Assembly (NCBI GenBank): GCA_005887685.1
Contig: VBHJ01000068.1
Span: 1-36,480, forward strand
DNA length: 36,480 nucleotides
Direction of reading: 5' to 3'
Source of the DNA: Chloroflexota bacterium
Lineage (GTDB): Bacteria; Chloroflexota; Dormibacteria; Dormibacterales; Dormibacteraceae
Each line of letters begins with the position of its first letter. Position 1 is the first letter of the stretch. Under the pieces are notes generated by a model, which worked only from the letters and a program-made list of their open reading frames with translations, searched no databases and was not told the DNA's origin. The position numbers were made by a program, and so were the translations under genes. Below are positions 31,243 through 36,480 of the stretch, one piece after another.

Positions 31243-33797
31243 TGGGCTTCTAATGCCTCGGCCAGGCGCTTGAAGGCTTCTTCCGCGGGTACGGTCAGCT
31301 TGCCGCTGACCAGCTGGGGCCGGCCGCCTCCGGTGCCGAAGAACTCCTTCAGGCGCGTGGCATCGTACTGAGGCACGAGGTCATTGGACACCTTGATGAC
31401 AAACTTGTCACCGGCGATAAGGGTTACGACGCCGGAGTGAACTCGTTCGAGGTAGCGGTCGGCGTAAGCCCTCAGCTCCTCGGCGCTGGAGGCGTCCACG
31501 GTCTCGGCCACGTAGTCCACGCGGCCGTGCTTGACCGACACCCCGTCGCCTCCGATCCGCTCCTTCCGGAGCCTTTCCCGTTCGCGCTCGGCCTCCTTCA
31601 GCTGCGTCCGGAGGGCCGCGATGCGTTGCGGCAGCTGGTCGGGACTCGCATTGAACGAGCGGGCGACCTCGGCGAGAAGGTCGCGGTCCCGCCGAATGAT
31701 TTCATCGGCCGCCTCGCCGGCGACCAGGTCGATGCGGCGCAACCCGGAGCCGATGCTGGATTCGGACACGATCACGGCGGGCCCGATGTCGGCGGTGTTC
31801 TTCACGTGCGTGCCGCCGCACAGCTCGCATGTCCAGTCGCCGAAGCAAACCACCCGGACGACGTCGCCGTACTTCTCTTCGAAGAGGTGCATCGCGCCCT
31901 GTGCCACCGCCTCCTTGTATGGCTTCTGGCTTTCATGAAAGGGCAATGCCTCGCGAATCTTGTCCATCACGCGCCGGTTGACACGGTCGATCTCTTCTTT
32001 GGTGAGGGCGCGGTTGAGGGGAATGTCGAACGTCGTGTGGTCGGGGCCGACCCACGATCCCTTCTGCACGACCTGCTCGCCAAGCGTCTCCCGCAGCGCC
32101 TTGTGCAGCAGGTGCGTCGCGGAGTGGTGGCGCATGATCTGACGCCGCCGCTTCTCGTCGACGCTCGCCGTGGCCGTCTCGCCGGGGACGATTTCCCCGG
32201 TGACGACCGTGCCCAGGTGAGCGATCGAGCCCTCGGCCGGCTTCTGCGTGTCCTCAACGCGCACCCGACCGCTGGGCGTGGTGATGGCGCCTGTGTCGCC
32301 GACCTGGCCGCCGGACTCGGCATAGAACGGTGTCCGCTCAAGGAAGACCTCGACCGCGTCGCCCTCGCGCGCCGACTCGATCGGCGATCCGTTCCGATGC
32401 AGCGCGACCAGTTTGGTTTCGGTCGTCAGCTCGCGATACCCGATGAACTGCGATCTGGGCAGGTCTTTGACGGCCCGCCATCCGCGCGGCAAATCGCGCC
32501 GCGAACGCTGCCGCTGCAACTCCATCTCCGCGCGAAAACCGTCTTCGTCCAGCACCATGCCGCGCTCGGCGGCAAGCTCGCGGGTGAGCTCGAGGGGAAA
32601 GCCGAAGGTGTCGTGGAGCCGGAAGGCATCGGCGCCGGCCACCTCTTTTGCCCCCCGCGAGGCGACCTTCTCGAACTGTTCCATGCCCTGCTCGAGGGTT
32701 CGCGCGAAGCGCTCGGTCTCGGTATCGATGGCGTCGACGATCTGACGCTCGTGTTCCTGCAGCTCGACATAGTGGTCTTTGAACATCGCGATGGCCCGCC
32801 TGGCTCCGGCAGAGAGCTTCTCGCGCATCCCGATGTTTCGACCATGGAGCGCCGCGCGCCGGATCAGGCGGCGAAGCACGTAACCGCGGCCTTCGTTTGA
32901 AGGCAGGACTCCGTCTGCGACACAGAAGGTTGCAGCCCGTACGTGATCGGCGATGATCCTTTCCGATAGCGTCGTCGGCTTCTGGCTGTGCTCACGCACG
33001 AACTCCACGAGCGGCGCGAGCACGTCCGACTCGAAGACGTTGTCCTTGCCCTGGAGGATGAAGCTGATGCGCTCGAGACCCATCCCTGTGTCGATCGCGG
33101 GCTTCGCGAGACGAACCAACGCCCCGTCCGCGATTCCGCGCTGAATCGCTTCCGCCGTGCTCGGTGGTCCTGAGAGATCCGCGCGCTGGTCGTACTCGGG
33201 AAGCACGAGGTTCCAGAACTCGGTGAACCGCGCGCAGTGGTCGGGGTAGCAGTCGGGCCGGCCGCATCCAGCCTCGCGACCGCGGTCCCACCAGATCTCG
33301 GTGTCAGGACCGCACGGTCCGCGACCAAGTCCCCACCAGTTGTCGCCGAGCCGCGTCACATGCCCCGCAGGGATGGCCGTCTTCGAGGTCCAGATCTCGA
33401 ACGATGCGTCGTCGGACGGGTGCACTGTCACGCGCAGCCGGTCGACCGGCATGCCGAATCCCTTCGTCACCAGCTCCCATGCGAGCGGGATCGCCGTCTC
33501 CTTGAAATAGTCGCCGGTCGGCGCGAAGTTGCCGAGCATCTCAAAGAAGGTGTTGTGCCGATCGGTCTTCCCCACCTCCTCGATGTCGCCCGTGCGCAGG
33601 CATTTCTGCGCGCTCGCGAGACGGGGCGCGGGCGGTTGGCTCAAGCCCAGGTAGTAAGGCTGGAGCGGTTGCATTCCGGCCGAGATGAAGAGCGTGCTCG
33701 GGTCGCCGTGCGGCACCAGCGGCGCGCTAGGCAGGACGAGATGCTCCCGGCTCGCGAAATGCTCTAGAAAACGTGTGCGGATCTCATTCCCGGTCAC
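31239..33797 (-). CDS. alaS: Alanyl-tRNA synthetase
   Basis: Charges tRNA-Ala. 852 aa: class II core (RHNTFFEMLGNFAPTGDYFK, MGLERI), editing domain with HSATHLLHKALR and C-x3-H as CELCGGTHVKNT, coiled coil, and C-Ala domain. The C-Ala glycine stretch is reduced (FGTGGGRPQLVSG versus the usual longer Gly run). GTG 33797 lies 15 nt after pdxH. The stop overlaps the FtsA/PilM-like gene start by 4 nt. Confidence 0.97.
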   Translation of the reverse strand: MTGNEIRTRFLEHFASREHLVLPSAPLVPHGDPSTLFISAGMQPLQPYYLGLSQPPAPRLASAQKCLRTGDIEEVGKTDRHNTFFEMLGNFAPTGDYFKETAIPLAWELVTKGFGMPVDRLRVTVHPSDDASFEIWTSKTAIPAGHVTRLGDNWWGLGRGPCGPDTEIWWDRGREAGCGRPDCYPDHCARFTEFWNLVLPEYDQRADLSGPPSTAEAIQRGIADGALVRLAKPAIDTGMGLERISFILQGKDNVFESDVLAPLVEFVREHSQKPTTLSERIIADHVRAATFCVADGVLPSNEGRGYVLRRLIRRAALHGRNIGMREKLSAGARRAIAMFKDHYVELQEHERQIVDAIDTETERFARTLEQGMEQFEKVASRGAKEVAGADAFRLHDTFGFPLELTRELAAERGMVLDEDGFRAEMELQRQRSRRDLPRGWRAVKDLPRSQFIGYRELTTETKLVALHRNGSPIESAREGDAVEVFLERTPFYAESGGQVGDTGAITTPSGRVRVEDTQKPAEGSIAHLGTVVTGEIVPGETATASVDEKRRRQIMRHHSATHLLHKALRETLGEQVVQKGSWVGPDHTTFDIPLNRALTKEEIDRVNRRVMDKIREALPFHESQKPYKEAVAQGAMHLFEEKYGDVVRVVCFGDWTCELCGGTHVKNTADIGPAVIVSESSIGSGLRRIDLVAGEAADEIIRRDRDLLAEVARSFNASPDQLPQRIAALRTQLKEAERERERLRKERIGGDGVSVKHGRVDYVAETVDASSAEELRAYADRYLERVHSGVVTLIAGDKFVIKVSNDLVPQYDATRLKEFFGTGGGRPQLVSGKLTVPAEEAFKRLAEALEAQ

Positions 33798-33812
33798 GGG
33801 GAGGAGATCAGT

Positions 33813-34409
33813 CTAGGGCGCGAGCCGCTCGAAGCGCCAAGCGCCTCGATCGTTCCGGATGTACCGCAGGCGGTCGTGGAGGCGATCGTCCCTGTTTTCC
33901 CAGAACTCGATCCACACGGGTCGGAGGGCGTAACCGCCCCACGCGCGCGGCAGCGGGACGCCGTCGGGATGCAGGGACGCCAGCTCCACCACCTTGCGCT
34001 CGAGCACGCCCCGACCCCTGACCACGCGGCTCTGCGGCGATGCGAGTGCCGACAGCTGCGCGCCACGCGGCCGGGTCGCGAAGTAGGCGGCGGACTCTTC
34101 CCGCTTCAGCTTGCGGACGACGCCGTAAACCCTCACCTGGTGCCGCATGGCCGACCAGTAGAAGACCAGGGCCGCCCGGCGATCGTGAGACAGGTCGCGG
34201 CCCTTGCGGCTGTCGTAGTTGGAGTAGAAGATGAATGACCCGTTCTGCAGGCCCTTGTACAGGACCATGCGCGCAGACGGCCCCTCCTCACCGGCGGTCG
34301 CGAGTGTCATCGCGTCTGGTTGTGGGACGCCGGCGGACATCGCCTCGCCATACCACTTCTGGAACAGCTGGTAGGGATCTTCGGGCGCTTCCTCTTCCAG
34401 CAGGGGCAT
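33813..34409 (-). CDS. pdxH: Pyridoxamine 5'-phosphate oxidase
   Basis: FMN enzyme that makes pyridoxal 5'-phosphate. 198 aa: DPYQLFQKWYGEAM, AMTLATAG, FMN-binding RMVLYKGLQNGSFIFYSNYDSRKG (in two parts), VYGVVRKLKREESAAYFATRPR, and the C-terminal WIEFWENRDDRLHDR. ATG 34409 overlaps the sigma-factor stop by 1 nt (TGATG), so it is read from the same transcript as the sigma cassette. Confidence 0.94.
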   Translation of the reverse strand: MPLLEEEAPEDPYQLFQKWYGEAMSAGVPQPDAMTLATAGEEGPSARMVLYKGLQNGSFIFYSNYDSRKGRDLSHDRRAALVFYWSAMRHQVRVYGVVRKLKREESAAYFATRPRGAQLSALASPQSRVVRGRGVLERKVVELASLHPDGVPLPRAWGGYALRPVWIEFWENRDDRLHDRLRYIRNDRGAWRFERLAP

Positions 34410-35191
34410 CAGCCGGCGCTTTCCTCGGGCACGTATTTCCGCAACTGCTCCAGCGCCGCGCGCTGCAGTCGGGAGACGTGCATCTGGCTGATGCCCAGCC
34501 GCCGGGCGATCTCCGACTGTGACATCTGCTCGTAAAACCTCATCGCCATGATCGCGCGCTCGCGGGGGGTCAGGTGCTCCATCGCCCGATCCAGCACGTC
34601 GCGCATCTCCACTCGGTCCAGCTCCGGATCCGCGCCGCCAATCTGTTCGGCCACGGAACGGCCGTCCTGGCCGTCACCGCTCGCGATTGGCTGATCCAGG
34701 GAGACGGGCACCACGGCGGGCCCAATCTCCATCGCCTCCGTGACGTCGTCCGGCGTGACTCCAAGCCGATCGGCCAGCTCGGTCACCGTCGGTTCTCGAC
34801 CCAGCTCGTTTTTCATCTGCTCGTTGATGCGGACCACCGACTGATGCAGCTCCTGCAGCCGGCGCGGGAAACGGATCGCCGTCCCCTTGTCGCGGAAGTA
34901 GCGCTTGATCTCGCCGGCCACGGTCAGCGTAGCGAACGTGGTGAACTCGTAGCCGAGATCGGGATCGAAACGTTCGATCGCCTTGATCAGGCCGAGGTAA
35001 CCGACCTGCACGATGTCGTCCAGCGGTTCGCCCCGGTTCTGAAACTTGCGCGCCAGGAAGTACACGAAGTCGTGGTACGAATCGACCAGCTGCGCGCGGA
35101 TGCGATCCCGCTCTGCCGGGTCGGTCGTTTCCTTGTACCGGCGGTGGAGCGCACGAAGCTCCTCGCGGGGCAACCGCGTTGAACTGGACAA
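34409..35191 (-). CDS. SigB/SigF-type alternative sigma-70 factor
   Basis: 260 aa. Region 2: DFVYFLARKFQNRGEPLDDIVQVGYLGLIKAIERFD, then YEFTTFATLTVAGEIKRYFRDKG (2.3/2.4). Region 3: LHQSVVRINEQM and ELADRLGVTPDDV. Region 4 helix-turn-helix: MSQSEIARRLGISQMHVSRLQRAALEQLR. This is the group-3 layout of SigB/SigF/SigG. It is preceded by an RsbW-like gene (28-nt gap), the standard anti-sigma/sigma order. Start TTG 35191. A SigB-like promoter at the head of the cluster (36319-36344) suggests autoregulation. Confidence 0.93.
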   Translation of the reverse strand: MSSSTRLPREELRALHRRYKETTDPAERDRIRAQLVDSYHDFVYFLARKFQNRGEPLDDIVQVGYLGLIKAIERFDPDLGYEFTTFATLTVAGEIKRYFRDKGTAIRFPRRLQELHQSVVRINEQMKNELGREPTVTELADRLGVTPDDVTEAMEIGPAVVPVSLDQPIASGDGQDGRSVAEQIGGADPELDRVEMRDVLDRAMEHLTPRERAIMAMRFYEQMSQSEIARRLGISQMHVSRLQRAALEQLRKYVPEESAG

Positions 35192-35219
35192 CGTGTCTTA
35201 AGTGTCCGCCGGTCGGGGA

Positions 35220-35645
35220 TCAGCCTGCCAGGTGCTTGACCATGCGGAAGCTCACATGCCCGGTGCGGGGCTCGATCATCGGCTTGAAGTCGTCGACGAA
35301 GCACCGGATCATCTCGTACGCGAGCCGCTGCAGCTCAGGGTCGACTGTCGAGCGGTGCGGTGTCGCCGGGAGAGGCAGCGCCGCACCTGTCGGCATGAGG
35401 TCGACGTCGACGACGAGCGCTCTGTTGGTCGCGAAGTAAGTGAGCTTCAGGTCCGCGGGAGTGCCTAGGTCGTCGGCGGCGGCGATCACGCTGTCACATG
35501 CCTGGGTGAGCGCGATCGCCAGCTCGTCGAGGTCCATGAGGCTCAAACCGAGCTGTCCTCCCAGCGTCGTCGCGACCCGCTTGGCGACAGGGATGAACGC
35601 CGATGTCGCGGGGATCTTCAGCTCAGCCAGGTTGCGCTTGGCCAT
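35220..35645 (-). CDS. RsbW-like anti-sigma regulatory protein with degenerate kinase motifs
   Basis: 141 aa from ATG 35645. It follows the RsbW plan: an N-terminal strand (LAELKIPATSAFIPVAKRVATTL), then DELAIALTQACDSVI, which aligns with the RsbW N-box (xLxIAVSEACTNAV). The catalytic Glu is Gln and the metal-binding Asn is Ser here. The G1 (DxGxG) and G2 (GGLGL) boxes are replaced by LMPTGAAL and a PELQRLAYEMIRCFVDDF stretch. ATP binding and kinase activity are therefore unlikely, while sigma binding may remain. It sits directly upstream of the sigma gene. Called by position plus this weak resemblance. Confidence 0.72.
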   Translation of the reverse strand: MAKRNLAELKIPATSAFIPVAKRVATTLGGQLGLSLMDLDELAIALTQACDSVIAAADDLGTPADLKLTYFATNRALVVDVDLMPTGAALPLPATPHRSTVDPELQRLAYEMIRCFVDDFKPMIEPRTGHVSFRMVKHLAG

Positions 35646-35655
35646 GGACGGTTGT

Positions 35656-35985
35656 CTATTCCTCCAGGTTGGTCGAAGCCTGCTGCATCCTGCGGGACGC
35701 GGCCGCCTCGAGCTCCTCGCGCTTTCGCTTCGCCGCCGCGACGCCATCCTGGATCGCCTTGCCGACCGGGTGGTCCGGGTCGGTCACGATGGTTCTCGCC
35801 CGCTGCGCCGCGTCGCGCGCTCGCTGCACCGGTTCGCTGCCGCTGAGCTCGATGGTCTTGCTGCGCAGGCTGTCGATCTGCTCTTTACCGGGGCCCGACG
35901 CGATGTAGGCGCCTACCGCCAGGCCCACGAGGCCGCCGAAGATGAACCAACCGAAGCCGCCGCCGCCGTCTCTCTCGTCAGCCAC
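35656..35985 (-). CDS. YtxH-like membrane-anchored protein
   Basis: 109 aa. A Gly-rich N-terminus (DGGGGFGWFIFGGLVGLAVGAYIA) forms one TM helix followed by GPGKEQIDSLRSK, the YtxH-type G-K-E segment, then a long charged helix rich in Ala/Arg/Glu, likely coiled coil. YtxH proteins are general-stress proteins of unclear function. GTG 35985 has a very strong Shine-Dalgarno (AAGGAGG) that overlaps the end of the DUF948 gene. Confidence 0.8.
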   Translation of the reverse strand: MADERDGGGGFGWFIFGGLVGLAVGAYIASGPGKEQIDSLRSKTIELSGSEPVQRARDAAQRARTIVTDPDHPVGKAIQDGVAAAKRKREELEAAASRRMQQASTNLEE

Positions 35986-35987
35986 CG

Positions 35988-36311
35988 CTAACCTCCTTTA
36001 ACCGAGCGAACAAGGCTCTGTCCCGCCACCCTCACGCCATGCACCGCGGAGTTGATCCCGCGGCCGGCCGCAGCCAGTCCGCGACCGCCGGTCCTCAGGC
36101 CGACGTTGACCCCCGACGTGATGTCGTTCACGTTCTCGATGGTCTGTCGCACCTCAGGCAGCGTCTCTTTCATCTCTTCGTTGGTCGTGTCGAGCAGCTC
36201 TTCGACTGCTCCGAGAGTCCCGCGCAGCCGGATCAAGAGCGCGGCCAGGGCGAGCGCCACGATCAGCGCGGCCACCCCGAACGCGATCCACATGAAGCTC
36301 TGGCTGTTCAT
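35988..36311 (-). CDS. DUF948 membrane protein
   Basis: 107 aa: one N-terminal TM helix (FMWIAFGVAALIVALALAALLI), then a helical region with LGAVEELLDTTNEEMKETLPEVRQTIENVNDI, the DUF948 pattern, and a Gly-rich end. Function unknown; DUF948 and a YtxH-like protein precede alaS in many Actinomycetota. ATG 36311 is 7 nt after a GGGTAT box with no Shine-Dalgarno, so the message is probably leaderless. First gene of the stress-like cassette. Confidence 0.85.
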   Translation of the reverse strand: MNSQSFMWIAFGVAALIVALALAALLIRLRGTLGAVEELLDTTNEEMKETLPEVRQTIENVNDITSGVNVGLRTGGRGLAAAGRGINSAVHGVRVAGQSLVRSVKGG

Positions 36312-36318
36312 CGACTGA

Positions 36319-36344
36319 ATACCCCCAGCGCACAGGGCGCAAAC
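36319..36344 (-). promoter_or_regulatory. SigB-like promoter (GTTTGC-N14-GGGTAT)
   Basis: Read on the minus strand: GTTTGC at 36344-36339, a 14-nt spacer, GGGTAT at 36324-36319. This is close to the SigB/SigF consensus (GTTTAA-N13-15-GGGTAT type). The -10 end is 7 nt from ATG 36311, so transcription should begin at or next to the start codon. It heads the DUF948-YtxH-anti-sigma-sigma cluster, the expected place for an autoregulatory promoter. Confidence 0.65.
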
Positions 36345-36356
36345 ACAGCAGCAATC

Positions 36357-36480
36357 TTAAGTGCGCGCGTTCGAGTTGCTCTGATCGGGCTCCTTGGGCT
36401 CGTGGCTCCGCCTCGGCACGAACCGGGCCAGGGGCTGCAAGAGCAGCGCGAAGACCAGGCCGGGGAGAAGGTCGGCCTGG
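36357..36480 (-). CDS. C-terminal end of an unidentified membrane protein (5' part outside window)
   Basis: An open minus-strand frame enters from beyond 36480 and ends at TAA 36357. It encodes about 40 residues: a hydrophobic helix (LLPGLVFALLLQPLARF) followed by a charged tail (VPRRSHEPKEPDQSNSNART). The layout is a last TM helix plus a cytoplasmic tail. I cannot name the family. The 13-nt gap to the SigB-like -35 box separates it from the DUF948 gene. Confidence 0.5.
   Translation of the reverse strand, partial: QADLLPGLVFALLLQPLARFVPRRSHEPKEPDQSNSNART

Noticed and set aside
1-36480. tRNA, rRNA, CRISPR, insertion sequences, prophage
   Set aside because: No cloverleaf-like blocks, no rRNA stretches, no regularly spaced repeats and no transposase or phage structural genes; the gp47-like protein is a lone membrane-anchored gene without other phage genes.

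Overview
The window is about 36.5 kb of GC-rich, tightly packed bacterial chromosome carrying mostly housekeeping genes. Roughly 40 genes are present, and all but three (a putative lipoprotein, a DedA-family protein and an AAA+ ATPase) lie on the minus strand. I see no rRNA, tRNA, CRISPR array, transposase or prophage. The gene content points to a Terrabacteria-grade lineage: scpA-scpB, tlyA-nadK-recN, Asp23-nusB, ruvX-DUF1292-mltG, a SigB/SigF-type sigma factor and a Thermus-like Arg-tipped EF-P. Chloroflexota, Dormibacterota or a deep Actinomycetota relative are my best guesses, but the sequence alone does not settle the phylum.

Layout. (1) 1-3849: translation genes rpmI (partial) and infC, a putative lipoprotein on the plus strand, and a ThrRS that lacks the TGS domain. 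(2) 3826-9699: a DedA protein, then a minus-strand run rsmI-metG-tatD-rsmA-MFS. (3) 9710-13880: a paired hairpin, a DnaQ-DinG fusion helicase, a divergent promoter region, an uncharacterised winged-helix AAA+ ATPase and a terminator-like hairpin. (4) 13864-24549: a very compact minus-strand run, in transcription order aroK-aroB-aroQ-efp-asp23-nusB-xseB-DUF212-tlyA-nadK-recN-scpA-scpB-rluB-cmk-plsC, with many 4-nt stop/start overlaps. (5) 24602-31242: an FtsA/PilM-like ATPase, a gp47/J-like single-pass membrane protein, ruvX-DUF1292-mltG, aroE, a prepilin peptidase and a bPH2 membrane protein. (6) 31239-36480: DUF948-YtxH-degenerate anti-sigma-sigma factor-pdxH-alaS, headed by a SigB-like promoter, and the tail of an unidentified membrane protein.

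How the genes work together. aroK, aroB, aroQ and aroE give four shikimate-pathway steps, but aroC is absent from the slot it often occupies. scpAB and recN serve chromosome condensation and repair; dinG adds helicase/nuclease repair capacity. rsmA, rsmI, tlyA and rluB modify rRNA, and infC, efp, thrS, metG and alaS serve translation. mltG, plsC, DUF212 and the MFS/DedA proteins serve the envelope.

Most notable points: four genes (infC, tatD, rluB, aroE) appear to use near-cognate start codons (AUA, AUC, CUG, CUG/UUG), one of them being IF3 itself, which polices such starts; a SigB-type promoter placed for leaderless transcription and probable autoregulation sits upstream of a sigma cassette whose RsbW-like protein has lost the kinase residues; an FtsA/PilM-like ATPase is paired with a gp47-like membrane protein; and a conserved but uncharacterised AAA+ ATPase diverges from dinG.
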